The notes beneath the pieces are model-generated. The model saw only the letters and a list, made by a program, of their open reading frames with translations. It had not been told where the DNA came from and did no database searches. The position numbers and the translations under genes are program-made. Below are positions 21,596 through 34,100 of a stretch of 64,000 nt of DNA, piece after piece. This stretch comes from Cladochytrium replicatum (lineage: Eukaryota; Chytridiomycota; Chytridiomycetes; Cladochytriales; Cladochytriaceae), in contig JAHLKD010000102.1 in assembly GCA_025526935.1 (NCBI GenBank), positions 1-64,000 of the forward strand, read 5' to 3'. Positions within the stretch are counted from its first letter, which is position 1. Each line of letters starts with the position of its first letter.

Positions 21596-22039
21596 ATGCC
21601 ATCGCAACGAGACCCCCCAATATGCGACAAAAGCGAAAGAACATCAGCACAACCACACTCTTTGACCAATCCCACACGAACCCGACTATCTACTCCAGAG
21701 GATGAAGACGACATCTTCGCGTACCTGAACTCTGATTCGGAGGATGAGAGCGACTCTGACGTTCGACAAGAAGTTGATTCCCATGAACACGACGACACAT
21801 CCCAGTCAAGAGGCCAAGAGGAAGACCAGTCTCCAGACGATGGAGAGGGCTCATCGAGCGTCGGTGACAGCGTTGAAGGAGACGTCAGGGACTCCTCCTC
21901 TTCAGCAAGTGATGAGGAATTTCAAATAACACCATTCCCTCGCTCCCCACCACCAGAACGACGAGCTCACAGCAAACCGTTTCCACGGCATTTTGCGCCA
22001 TTTGGTGTTCAAGGGCTGGATCTTCCCTCAGCAAATTGA
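21596..22039 (+). CDS. Acidic, Ser-rich disordered ORF, probably incomplete or decayed
   Basis: ATG at 21596 opens a 147-residue frame dominated by Asp, Glu and Ser (for example DEDDIFAYLNSDSEDESDSD), ending in a Pro/Arg-rich patch. After two stops (22038 and 22073) the same frame continues at about 22130-22296 with the same style (ESSGDEEETQSDD, SSTSSDVNTSGSDGDD). Another acidic-aromatic stretch (SSVEDFFDRFFDF) follows near 22640 in a different frame. No domain is recognised. Either small introns were missed or this is a decaying disordered-protein gene. Confidence 0.3.
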   Translation: MPSQRDPPICDKSERTSAQPHSLTNPTRTRLSTPEDEDDIFAYLNSDSEDESDSDVRQEVDSHEHDDTSQSRGQEEDQSPDDGEGSSSVGDSVEGDVRDSSSSASDEEFQITPFPRSPPPERRAHSKPFPRHFAPFGVQGLDLPSAN

Positions 22040-24521
22040 GCCGAACAACTCAACTACTACGGAAACCACGACACCCAACAATGAACCATCCGCCCCTTCC
22101 TTCAGAGAGGATACCGAAGATCACGAAAGCGAATCGAGAGCGAGAGCAGTGGCGATGAAGAAGAAACACAGAGCGACGACGCCTCATCAACCTCAAGCGA
22201 CGTCAACACTTCAGGCTCGGATGGCGATGATAAGGAAGGCACCAACACCCAAGACGAATCATCAGCATCAAGCGACAAAACCAATCGAACTCTCTTAATG
22301 TGAGGAGACTACCAACACCACATATGCCTCATCAATATCAAGCATCAACCTCAAGCGACGACAATGAAGACGACCAATCTCTTGTGGCTCAACCATTCCC
22401 TCGTGAACTACATGAAGGATTCGACCAAACGAAGTGTCTGACTTTGGTAACTTCGCCGCTGCGATCAATCTCCTTCGTTGACCTCAGTAAAGCGGGTATG
22501 ATCCCATCTCGCCACCCGTCAATCACGCCCAACGAAAACCAACAGAACGAGGACTACAGGCTCCTCCCCGATGACCAGTATACGTTTCAGCAGTTCCGTT
22601 CTCGGAGGACAACGAAACATGCAGCGTTGGGTCGTCAGTCGAAGACTTTTTCGATCGATTTTTTGACTTCGTTGATTAGAACCCATCTGTCTCGGATTCG
22701 TCTTCCGGGACTCCATCAGACTCCCCGTAGGCGGCGCACGTAATCGGAGTGTTTTCCCCCGGTGGTCCACCGTATGTGCGCTGCGGCTCGGCAAGCTCCT
22801 GCTGGTCCTGCTTTCTTGGACGACATCGTTGGAATCATGTTTGGACGCCCATGTGAAAGCCTCCAGATGCCAGATGAGGCTGTTAATTCATCCATATTGT
22901 CCTTCAGTTTGGAATCTAACTCGTAAATCTATTTACGAAGATGGTCTGGATGGTGCATGTCGGCCACGCAGGCAGCAATCAGAGCCCATGAGATCGTCGT
23001 TCATTGCTCGGTCTGGCACGGTAGATGTTTTGTCAAACATCTTGCGCCAGAAACCAAAAGGCGCAACGGTTAGTATAAGTTCAGTATTAACGTAAAGTAA
23101 AGTACTTTTCTTCAGTTTCCGCAAATAACCTTCTGAGTTAGGACAGTATGGAAAGCACCGAGTAACTAGATTTATGCAAATGAAACGGCAATCCTGAGTC
23201 TGGATGAGATCAGTAAGCTTACATTCTGTTCGGCACTCTTTCTTAGGTGCGTTCTGAATGCCTTTTTCTGCAGCAGCTGAAGCGGAGATGTTTGGAATGG
23301 TACCAGGTTGCGACGTTCCCACGCCCACTACAAGCCCCCACTCAAGTGTGATAGATCGAGCAGGCTGACTGATCTTTTGAGGCCGATGATGTAAGCAGAT
23401 ATACCAACCCCTCTTTAACGTGCGCCAAGAAATTGATCTCTGTCCTCTGTTTAGAAGCAGAGCCAAGCGTCACATCGCGAATAGCATCGATTGGGTCATG
23501 AGCAAACGTATTCCAAACATGTGATATGTATCCCCCGAATTAACCTTGTCTCCCCAGACTTCACCATTTTGGCCCATCTTAACCCATCATTACCAACCAG
23601 ATTTGTCATTTCTTTGGAATACAGATGGATAGGCGGAATTTCCCACTTTTTTGAAGTTGTATGTTGATCGGACTTTGGAGTTACTTCCTGTTATAACCAC
23701 AAAATGTCCCATTAGGGGGATATAATGAGACATAGTCACTTCTTGTTTTCTGTTTTCAACAGGTTATTTCATGTGAAGTTCGTCAAGTGATATTCATAGT
23801 CGCCGCAACACACTGATCGTATATTCTACAACAGAACAAGTAGACCCAAAAACAGACCAAACATCGTCAATCAGTGTTGTCTATCATGACTGTAAAGACC
23901 GCCTCTAAAGTATTATCTTCATCCCGACGAACCCATATTGTGAGTGAAGTGCGACAAGAATTTTTCGGGGAGAAGTTAGTGTCGATGGATTCCAAAATTG
24001 GGAGGATGTTTCACCGAGTCGGGCCACATAGCTGGGTGATTTTGAACGAGGGTTCTGGTTTCTTCTTTACTTGATTAACTTGATTTCTTTTCTGTTTCGT
24101 TCTGGATTGTTTATTTCTATCGTTTCTTTCTTCGGTTTCAATTGAGCTCATGAGCAACCTCGAACCGACCCATAACCAGTGAAAAAACAGAAAAGAGAAT
24201 GCGTCGATCAGTATGGATATCAGACGAGCTCTCGACGAGACCATTTTTCAGATGATCTGCAATAGTTCTATTTTGAAAAACACCAAATCAATCTGGGTAC
24301 AAGCTCAAGAAGTTCGAGTGACCGTATCCTTTCGACATCCAAAGATATGACCACATCAACAAACAGAGCCTGAACAAATCTCCTTCACTGGTGCGTTGCT
24401 ATTCGGGATGCGGAAATGTGCCTGTCGTGGCCCAGAGAACTGAGAATCTGGTTGATGATTTTGTGGAAGGGCAGCACACTCTTTTATTAAAAAGTCTTAT
24501 ATTAATATGTCGTCCACTTTT
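22040..24521. other. Gene-poor stretch with degenerate frames
   Basis: 22040-22750 continues the acidic low-complexity signal in shifting frames. 22750-23880 and 24075-24521 contain no recognised gene. One short ORF (23886-24074) is listed separately. Confidence 0.4.
23886..24074 (+). CDS. Small hypothetical ORF, 62 aa
   Basis: An ATG-initiated basic ORF (MTVKTASKVLSSSRRT...) ending in an aromatic tail. It has no recognised family and no clear splice signals, and could be a terminal exon or chance. Confidence 0.2.
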   Translation: MTVKTASKVLSSSRRTHIVSEVRQEFFGEKLVSMDSKIGRMFHRVGPHSWVILNEGSGFFFT

Positions 24522-24878
24522 TCAAAACCAAATGTGGGGCAAGATCAACAATTTTGGCTCTCGGAAGGAGACATTCAACTTTGCACACTCTGCCTTCACT
24601 TCCTCGACGATCTTCGCCTCATCCAGTGCCTTGATTTCGCTCAGACTTTTCCCTGTCAGGTCGATTCCGATAACGTACGAGAGATCTTCGTTCGGCGCAT
24701 CGAAGTATGGCGACGCAGTCAAGTAGCCCATCTTCTCCCATATACGTTGGACTTCATCGGGTTGGATCTCGTTTGCCAGATCGGTCCACAACTTCTGTGA
24801 TTTGAGGTGGATTATTTCTTCGAAGGTGAACGCAGTGCCGAAGAAGAGTCGCGCTTCGTAGTTGACTGGGACACCCAT
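24522..24878 (-). CDS. Small uncharacterised protein, 118 aa
   Basis: A single-exon ATG frame (24878 to 24522). It starts MGVPVNYEARLFFGTAFTF and has balanced, globular composition: amphipathic helices (EEIIHLKSQKLWTDLANEI, DEAKIVEEVKAECAKL) and a hydrophobic end. No family is recognised. Composition suggests a real protein. It lies downstream of, and on the same strand as, the S15 hydrolase, 540 bp away. Confidence 0.5.
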   Translation of the reverse strand: MGVPVNYEARLFFGTAFTFEEIIHLKSQKLWTDLANEIQPDEVQRIWEKMGYLTASPYFDAPNEDLSYVIGIDLTGKSLSEIKALDEAKIVEEVKAECAKLNVSFREPKLLILPHIWF

Positions 24879-25421
24879 TATTGTTTTTTGATCCGTTGGA
24901 ATTGTGGGGACGATTACTCTTGGGATCAAGGAAACAATCAAAGTTTTTATAGGAAACTGTAGGATTTTTGCTGCGCAATTGAAAGTGCTGTGCGGTGGTC
25001 AAGCAGCAGAGGCTGAAGCTCTGAAGATAAGGCACACGAATTTTTTGAAAGACAACAGAAAGGTTTCCTCGGCATCGATCTCGGACTTACAATTTTTTTA
25101 ATCTGCATTCCCTCATAATGCAAAACGAATGAGGTCTCTCAGTGTGGTGTATGCGTTGCTACGGGCAGAGCGTAAATCTTTCTTCAAACCCAAGCTTTGA
25201 TGGGATTGGTGATCTCATCTCCTTCGGAGCCGGGATTTATAGCAAAGATGTTTTGGATGGCTCGTTAACCAATTTGTGGAACATGTTGCATGATCGTTCA
25301 AAGAACTTCACTCACAACAAAGGGTATCAAAAACAAAACCGCAATTTGCAGACAAGGCCAAAACCGCCAAAATAATATAATCGACGCAAAAATCGTCACG
25401 AAGGGAATCAAAATGCCTCAG

Positions 25422-28400
25422 TTATTGGAAGATCCTCTCATCCCGCTGCAAAAAAGTCTTCGACCTCAACTCCGTCCCATTAATCCACACCCGCCGTGTC
25501 AGAGACGAATAAAAGTACCGCGCATCACTTGTGATGTTAACCTGCGTCTCTACCTCGACCACCCTGTAATCAGCCCACTTTGGTGCAGGTGACGCACGGA
25601 TCCAGGGCCACCGAGTGAAAATGTGGCCATCGAGGGGTTGTGATTCGAGTTCGAGGAGTTCTTCGTCATGTGATATTCGTTTCGGAATATCGGAAAGGGG
25701 AACGGTCATCGCATCGTTCGGTCCGTTGGATAGAGTAAATGAAACTTGGGTGACGTTGAAAACATAGATCTGACGTGCAACGCCCTTTTCAGGTGGTTAG
25801 TAAAAGCAAGGATTGGTGATAACTAGCAGCAGTCTCACATTCCATGAGCTATTTTCCGGATGTGCGTCGTCGGCGGTAAACCTTTGGACGATAAACGCGC
25901 CAATCAGCGTATTTTTCACGTTGGAGTAGTAATCGAATGCTTGCGTGAACGACATGGACGTCCGTGACTCTGATTGACCCAATCGTGAGATAAAACATTC
26001 AAACGCCCTTTTTCCGGCCGCGGGAACCCCGCCTTTTCCTTGAATCAGAAAATGAAGCACGCTACTTCCATCGCACTGTGACGCAGTATGCGCAATGTCG
26101 ACTTGCGAATGGCGCACGGCAGATTCGAGCCTCGGGTATCCGCCCACATTAGGATACCAATACGCATCTGTTGGCTTCACGTTGGGGATCTCAGGCGAAG
26201 GCGGCACACGCGTAAACTCCGGCGCCAGCGCCTGACCCTCAACGAGATCATCCACAAACGGAATCTCGACAAAGCTCTCCTCGTGACCCTCGACGATGGT
26301 CGCAACCATTTTATTCGCCGAGGGCCAGATCATCCTGAACCCTGCGTTTGCGACAGCCACCCTAATTCGGTGGCCCTTTCTTAGAGTCCAGGTTGTAAAG
26401 TGCAGTTCCACTTTGATGGTGTGGAATGTTCCCAGCGGGAACACGGCGGATAAATCACCGCCGGCATTGCGAAAACGTTGAGCGCTGTTATGGACCCCGC
26501 CGGTAATGAGCGAGACCGACCCGTCTGAGGCGACGTCTTCGAGCCGAATCACCCAGTTGGCATGGGTGGTGTTTTGCGAAACGTGGAGGGAGACGGTGGG
26601 ATTCCCGACGATAGTGCGAGCTTTAGGGAAGGGAGAAGAGTCGAAAACCAGAGATGATTTGTCGTATGGGCGTTGATCTGTGCTTGGATCACCCCACCTG
26701 TTTCGAAACAAACATATCAAATCTAATAAGCCAAGGTATTGCAAGGTACCGAACGTCCTTACCAGCATCCGAGTTCTATCCCCGCTGTCGCTTTGTAGTC
26801 CAACGACTTTTCATTCAATTTCACGTTGTCAGACTGTGGTATTTTGAGTAATCGACCTCCACTGCTAATTCTGAAAAGTTCAACTGCTGAAGTTGAAAGT
26901 GGAAAAGTTGGACTTCCAATCCAATATCCGGGTGTTTCCACTAGAGTCTTGTCTGGGGGAACTACTTCGATGTTTAGTACTGAACTCACAAAGGCATTGA
27001 TGACCCATACGATAATCCCGAACAAACAATGTATAATCAGGCTCCTCCCTTAAACTGGTCGTTCTATTCTTCAGATAGGTATCAAACCAACGAATGGCTT
27101 CCTTTCTGCCGTTGTATTGAGGACCTACGGGCTGTTGTCCAATCAATAAGTACTTATTGGTAATAAGTTGATTGGCCAGCACTTACGCTCTCATCTGGCC
27201 TGCGCATGAGAAGCATAAGTGATCCAGCAAAGTATCATATGTCGCAAAATGTACAACTCACCAAGCGTGCGTCCATGGGCCTATAACTACTTTGATCTGT
27301 GGATGATTTGGATGGTTTCTGAGAACACCTTCTCTGATTCTCGTGGTGAAGTCTCTGTAACCATCTGATCCAACATTTTAAGAAAATCAGTTGATCATGC
27401 GAAAATCTCGACTCACCTAAGAGCCCTCCAATCAGATACATCTTGACGAACAATTTCAGGACGAAAGAAATACACCTATGGTCCCTCTTGAAAGACTCAC
27501 CGGAATCATGGGAGGGTCAGTATAATTGTGAGCTACCGCCGTCCGCTTCCAGAACTGACTCGACGGATCTTGCTCCTTCGAATAAACCATGTTCCACGGC
27601 CTGCGGTCAAACCTCTCTGACCAGTACGACGCATCAGACTTCCACCACGGGCGGTCCGCATGCATTTCCTTGAACGATGGAATCACCCCCTCATGATCCA
27701 CGGACAAAATCCATTCGTCTTGGTGATAAACACCGTCCAAGTAATGAATGTCGTTGATGAATGGATCTTCGGAACCGTGGAGTGCGATGATAGTTTTCAA
27801 CGCTGGAGGCTTCCTCCAAGCGAGGAGAAGGCCATTAAACGCGCCTGTGCAAGTATGTGTGAATTTTGCAAATTGTGAGGACGTTGAGATGGATAATGAA
27901 CTCACCCCAACTCACACCAAACATCCCAACGCCTCCCAACGATCGAACGCATCCGTTCTCGAGCTGTAATGACGCAAGATGTGCGATCACCTCCTCACCG
28001 TCGGAAAGCTCTTGCTCGGAATACTCGTGCGAGACTGTTGTTTGAATCTTTTAGGGAAGAGCATTCTGGTCCAAATCTCTCCCCTCTCACCCAAGTATCC
28101 TTCCGATGCTCCAGTTCCTCGAATGTCAACCCTGGCTACTATGTAGCCAGCACGCGCAAAGAAATGAAAGTCGTGAGCGTCGCGAAGATATACGCTATCA
28201 TCCTTTCTGTACGGCAGATAAGAAAACAAAACCGGGAAGCTCTGCGGGGAAGTAGAAGAGTCCTTTACGCAATCGACCACGGGGTATGAATAGGAGACGG
28301 CAAGTCGAACGCCTAAGAGTCATGGGTTATCATCAACGTACTCACGACTCAATCTGCATTTTGATGAACCGGTACCATCTTTCATTGTGATCCATGCATC

Positions 28401-28596
28401 CGTGAGGACTTTGTACTCCCATTGCGCATCGATGTCATCGGCAGAAGAAAGCTTGCGGATTGGAACAGCGGAGACGCATAGAGCTACAAATTCATGTCAA
28501 TAGGTTTGTCGCCCAAGTGGAATCCGATGGCATACATGACAGGAGGTTGAGGAATCCTACGCGGAAGGCGTGTCCCCAAAGCCAACGAATGAGCAT
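25422..28596 (-). CDS. CocE/NonD-family (peptidase S15) serine hydrolase
   Basis: Exons: 28483-28376, 28312-28091, 28034-27906, 27844-27501, 27441-27417, 27364-27262, 27199-27187, 27131-26990, 26940-26763, 26697-25839, 25769-25422; about 822 residues plus an unresolved first exon (candidate ATG 28596). The alpha/beta hydrolase core shows DGVRLAVSY, PYRKDD, DIRGTGASEGY, the nucleophile elbow GVSWGAFNG, and GPWTHAWPDE with the catalytic His. The C-terminal jelly roll (PFPKARTIVGNPTVSLHVS and after) is typical of X-Pro dipeptidyl peptidase/CocE. These enzymes cleave acyl or amide bonds; the substrate is unknown. The 25-nt exon 27441-27417 and the short intron near 26990 are inferred from phase. 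Confidence 0.88.
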
Positions 28597-28906
28597 CTAA
28601 TCCCGCGCGAGAGCTGATGGTTCAGTCACAAACAAAACACCTCGGGTCGATAGTTCAGTGATGCGACTCTTGCGAATTAACCGAGATGAACTTTGTTCCG
28701 ACCCCGACTTCCGCTGCCACAAACTGTGGCTTCCTACGTCATCGAGAATTATTTCCTTTTGCGGAACATTGAAACGCCGCGTCAAAGCCTCGCGTTTGCT
28801 TTGCTTTGCGTTGCCGTGGGTGGGAAACCAGCGCTTGTTGCACCGACTCACTCCAAAACAACCCTCTCATTTGTTGTTCTCAGCTGCGGTGCCTTCACAT
28901 TTCCAG

Positions 28907-29467
28907 ATGGCTTCGTACCACCAAAACACTGGCTCTCCCGCCCTGAATCAACGTTCCGCCCTGGCTCTGCGAAGACAGTCTGCACCGCAGAGTATCCGCC
29001 CATCCAACCTCAACCTCTTCAGACCCGCTCCCTCAGAGCAATCATCAGAATCGAAACCAGAACCTTCCACTCACCCCCCCGCAGAACTCATTCCTCGCAC
29101 ATCGTCTGACCCTACCATCAACATATCAAATTCTGAACGCATCTCCGGCCCGCCACACAGACAAAATCCCCCGAGGAAACTAAGAATATCTCCCGGCGCA
29201 CTCAAGCTTCCAGATTTCAATTCTGCTGGAGTGAATGCGTCGGAAGAAAGGCAGACAAAGTCGCTCGCGGAGGAGTACATCACTTCATCCGCACCGTCCC
29301 TTTCGGCGGCAGAAAAGTTGGCGAGGAGAACGGTGTCGTTGCAGAGTTTGCAGCTTTCAAATACAGGTACATCACAACGGGTTTTTGGACGTCTGAGGAA
29401 CCCGAGTGGATTGGATGGGATCGAGAAACAGTCAACGGAAGATAACACCAGAATAACAAAAATATGA
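28907..29467 (+). CDS. Disordered Ser/Pro-rich ORF, 186 aa
   Basis: An ATG-initiated frame divergent from the S15 hydrolase. It is rich in Ser, Pro, Arg and Asn, with one helical patch (SLAEEYITSSAPSLSAAEKL). No domain recognised. A GTACATC at 29366 could be a splice donor, so the C-terminus is uncertain. A further open stretch (29573-29790) may be another exon, but no phase-compatible junction was found. Confidence 0.35.
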   Translation: MASYHQNTGSPALNQRSALALRRQSAPQSIRPSNLNLFRPAPSEQSSESKPEPSTHPPAELIPRTSSDPTINISNSERISGPPHRQNPPRKLRISPGALKLPDFNSAGVNASEERQTKSLAEEYITSSAPSLSAAEKLARRTVSLQSLQLSNTGTSQRVFGRLRNPSGLDGIEKQSTEDNTRITKI

Positions 29468-29736
29468 CCGCCATTTCTGTGCGCCAACTTCCTCATATGA
29501 TTTGGATCACTAGTCTTTCTAACTTGCATGTTGTAACATTATAATCAATATTGTTGTGCAATCGTAGCAGAATGACCACAGCAAAACACGATGAGATTCG
29601 ATGGGAGTGTCAAGGCAGTGGTGAGCTGAAACAGTCGGACTATCTGGAACGGTTGGTGGCCAGGGGTAAGCAGGTACAGCGTCGCTCAGTAGTACTTTAT
29701 CAAGAGAATATCAGCAACGTCGCATCCCATTGGACC

Positions 29737-30675
29737 TTAACTTACGCAGCACGAGTTGGTACTCTTTGCGGTCTTGTAAAACATCTTTGACTGCCCCGAC
29801 AACACTTCCGACCTCGCCACCAGATCATCTAGCTTCTCCCCACGTTGCAAAAGCGACTCCATCGTCTTGTGCTACAAAAAATAATACCAAAACCGAATCA
29901 GGAAACAATATCTCCACTGTCCCTATCGAAATAATCAACATACAAGAACGATCTTGGTCTCGTCCAGCTCCCGCTGCACCCTCAAGAAAGGATCCGCATT
30001 ATGCGGATCCTGGAATCGTCCAAGGTACTCCCTCAGCTCCGGGAAGCTCGTGTCGGGAACGAGATTCCGCCACTGCTGCGGCGACGGGTACCGCTGCGAG
30101 AACTCGTCAAGGATCTTGTTGATGACGGTGTGGGCTGTTCGGCGAGGGTAGTCAAAGTCTGTTACGGCGACGCCGGCGAGACCGTCGGTGCGGACGTAAA
30201 CGTGGCCTACGAATGCTGCGGGAAAATCAACAAAAGGGTGAGTGGAGTGCCATGTGTGACAGCAGGACTGGTCAGAATCTTGACTTCCTCAAACAGAGGG
30301 CAATTCCAATTTGTTAAACAGAGGGCAATTCCACTTTGTTGTGTGTTTGTTTTCTCTGTTGCTCTCCCCCACACCGCATTCTCCCCACATTGATATCCCA
30401 CTATCATTCCCGAGTTCCTACTCGCAACTCACTGTGCTGCTCCACCTGTGCTCTGTTCCCCGGAGCCGTCCGCTCGACCACCGTTCCCGCAAGGAAGTTC
30501 ATCGCTTCCTGGACACTGACAATTTCCAGAGGTATCAGAGATTGTGTATGGATTGTTCCCCAGACTACCTTCCGCGCTGCAAGAAGTTGAAACTGGAGAG
30601 ATCATGGTTCATAGCGAGGATCCTCGCCTTTGCGTCCGAGCCGTCGACGATGCCGAGTGCGAATATCTTGACCAT
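29737..30675 (-). CDS. YKT6: R-SNARE YKT6
   Basis: Four exons: 30675-30569, 30515-30433, 30215-29944, 29871-29737; 198 residues, the same length as human YKT6. A longin domain (about 1-125; [33 protein letters not shown]) is followed by the SNARE motif ([25 protein letters not shown]) with the zero-layer Arg in LLQRGE. There is no membrane anchor; YKT6 is held by lipid on C-terminal cysteines. Here the end is NSCCVS followed by TAA. It acts in ER-Golgi, vacuole and autophagosome fusion. The GTAAGT that encodes the final VS also matches a splice donor. Confidence 0.95.
30291..30340. repeat. 25-bp tandem duplication in YKT6 intron 2
   Basis: Units 30291-30315 and 30316-30340 (aaacagagggcaattccA/C...) differ at one base. 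Confidence 0.9.
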
Positions 30676-31129
30676 ATTGCCACGTGTGGGCACAGCCACT
30701 GGAGGATTTGAGAATTGAGTAGCACTCAGTTAGCATCAAACCAGATCACAAGACTCGATATGTGACAGTTGATCCCCACAAACGATTGTGAGTAATCACG
30801 GTCGGATACTGTGCGCATGTGCGTTTATTGATTGTTTCTAATACTGTTTGACATGGATGAATGTTACTGCCGATCTGCCAAAAAAAAAAAACACTGAAGA
30901 AAACCCGCAAGACGTACAGAAAACTGGAGCAGATATGAGACATATAACCAAGCTCCCTTGCAAAAAATGAAAGAAGGGATTTTTTCACGCAAAAGGGTTA
31001 CAAACACACAGATTTTCAGCCGACCCAGTCCCAAAAGAAATGATACTTCCGTTTTCGAACTAGTCGGATCTCCATCTTTTCGCTTCTCTATTTTTCTGAC
31101 GGCCAAAAGATACTGAGTTGGATATTTGA
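30676..31129. other. Intergenic between YKT6 start and neurofibromin stop
   Basis: About 450 bp with an A-run near 30880. It must hold the YKT6 promoter and the neurofibromin 3' end. No gene seen. Confidence 0.5.
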
Positions 31130-34100
31130 TCAAAGCCCGATGATTGCCTCCACAACACTGCACGCAAGTGTCGCGTTCTTCTGCTTCTTTGCCTTCGACA
31201 CCGAGTTGAACGACGCCGCTTCAGGCAAGCCCGGGAAGCCAAGCTCAAGCAGGAATAGCTGGAGCGGTCCCAGAGACTGGTACTGCGGAGGAAGATTGTG
31301 CTGTGGCCAGGGGGCTTGCCCCGGCTGCGGGGGTTGCGCCAATGTCGGGGATGCATCTGACACCGTGGGAGATCGAGTACTGGGTTGCGGGAAGAACGTC
31401 GGGCCAGCGACGGAGGGACGCGGACTCAGGGGCATGCCACCGTTAAGGAAGCTGAAGCTGGTGTTGGCGATGACGGTCTGCGCAGCATTGGTGAGGTAGT
31501 TCGGTCGGAGGGAGACCACAGTTTTCACGACGTGTTGCACCGCTTCGAGAATTTGAGCGTTGTTGCTTGTCGAGAGAATGGTCATGGTGCGAGCCAAAAG
31601 ACTCTCCCATCTACAGGAAAACGTATCAGCGAAATTTCAAAACGTATTTACTCCCAGTTACTGCACTTACACCAAAGAAAAGTCGTCCGGATGGTTTGTA
31701 GAAGCCTCAGCGAGGAATGCATACATGAACAGAGACTCATTGTCATTGTCCGAATTCTCAAGCATTGTAACCATCAGGGCACAGCTGAGCGAAGTCAAGT
31801 ATGGCAAAGCGGTAAGATCGAACTGAGAGAACAGGCGCCGATACATTCGCAATTGCTGGCTGGGAAGCGCAACCGGTCCACCGATTCCAAACATTCCCAC
31901 ATCAGGCGCAGGCGTCACACCTCCCATGCTTCCAATACCAACATTGAAATGGTACGCGCTTGTGATGCGGCCATTAGTTGGGTATATGTCATCTGTCTGG
32001 TTGAAGTCATCCAAATCATCTTCGTCATTTGGCTCAACGCCAGCAACCCAGAACAAATTGCTCAGCTTCTCTGTGAAGGGGATAAGCGGCAAAATGTATC
32101 CCAGGATGTACGGGCTGACTTTGTTCACAGGTGCCTGCACATCGCCTGCAATGCCGTTGCTGATCGCCTGCTCAGAGTAGTGCTCATGTTTAGCACAGAT
32201 CTCCAGGACAGTCATCAGCGCCGAAATTGTCGCTGTCTTGGTAGTTGGATTCTTCAGACCTTTGAGGAGAGTGGCACTGAGAGCAAAAGAGAAGTCCGTT
32301 CGGAAAGTGATTCCCGTTGAATTGTCCAACAATGAAGCAACATCCGCGATAGGCTCACGGGCGCTCAGGAGCACTCCCGAAACCAAAGTCTCTGCAGTGA
32401 ATGCACCCTGGGAATCAAGCGTACGAAGCACCACCTGAAGAAGCTGCACCGCGGTGTTGAAAATGGGAATATGGCCAATCTGTGCCAACCCAACAGCAAG
32501 CCAGAACAGCGACTTGAGATACCGAGAGTCTGGTGCAAGTCCGCCCACGATGTTGCAAAGGGCAGTCAAGATCGACACAATCAAGTTCGATTCATTTTCT
32601 TCAAAGAGACTGAGAGCTCCACGTAACGTCACCAATATCTGGTACAGAAGGTCGTCATCGGCATCATCACGGGCAAGGCAACCCAAAGCGATAAAAGCTC
32701 GAGGCTGGATAGCCGGATTGAACTGGAAAGCTGTGCTTGCAACAAGAGACATCCAGCGGGACTTCCACGTTGCTCCTATTTCTGTTACAGATGGAAAAGT
32801 AAGAAACCCAAGAAATTCAGCTGGCGCGACTCCGTTCCTTACCGGGATCAGGAGCACCAAATGTCATCACATCCAACATGATGTTGATGATATTCTCCAG
32901 ACTAGAAAGCGGCACATCGCGCCACCCATCACCACTCAAAACATCGGCGGAGAAATTGAAAGCAGCGTTGGCCCCACCGCTCGAAACCGTCACCGACGAG
33001 CTCGGTTTCAAGCCGAAAAGGAGTGAGAACTTTGGTTCCGACAGCTCCGTCAGAATCAGCTGGAGAGTGCGTACTCCAACATCATCAAGCTCGGGAGATG
33101 TCGCCAACGACTGAACAATGTTGACCACGATTCCGTGGATGGCGGAGCGGATAATGGGAGCACCCACTCCAACCAGCAGGTTGACAATATGGAACAGTTC
33201 AGGGAGGAATTGATGCACATCGAGTCGGTTGTTGAATGACAGCATCAGCAGGAAACGGGCCAAAACAGAAATCTCGGGCCACGAAGAGTGGTCCACTAAC
33301 GTTGCAGTTTGCTGGATCGACGTTCGGCTGATGACTTTGCGCAATCGAGCGATAATTTTTCCGGAGACGATGTGCAAGTTCACCGAAGCGAGGGTGATGA
33401 GGGTGTTCGCCAGGACCTCACACTGGACAGAACCCAAGCGATGATGTACTGCGACTTTGACAAAATGGTCAATGATAAATGGAAGCATCAAGTCGACCTC
33501 TCCGATTGCCATCCATATTTTGCTTTGAATCAGCGGATTCATCTACAGAATTAAGCGCTCAGCTATGCGAGGCGACTCAGAATGGCGTAATATTACCTCA
33601 GACTCGTTGACGGTCATATCAATCAGCATCTTCAGGACTTCATTCATCTTTGCCATCTGTGTTTCCGCAGCTTGGGCTCCAGGAAGAGGTATCTCGCCCG
33701 AACCTTCTCGAGCATGTGAACTGGCCTTCCAGTAATGCGCCAGGTTCGGAAGCCAGGGAGCCATGTACTCCAGACAGTAGTGCTTCAGCTCTTTGTTAGA
33801 TCGCTGGAAACCATGACCACATTCGATCAAGAACTCCAGAGTTAAATTCGGCTCGGATGCAGCAAGTCGCTTGCTGATGGCCAGTACAAAGCCCTGGTTG
33901 TTTATGGGAATACAGAGACCTTCAAAATAACAGGTTATTCAAATCGAAAATCATGCTCGAGATTCTCTCACCTTTGGCGACAAGGAGCTCGTTCCCGATG
34001 TCAAAATTGAAACTCTTGCTCAACGAATACAGCAAATTGTAGCTCGACCACCGCAAATTAGCGTCGTCTGATCCAATATTCAACAACCCCATGTTCAAGA

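Noticed and set aside
27476-27500. A 25-nt intron in the S15 hydrolase
   Set aside because: A 58-nt intron using the same donor and a later acceptor restores the conserved YLIGGLLDGYRD stretch, so no ultra-short intron is needed.
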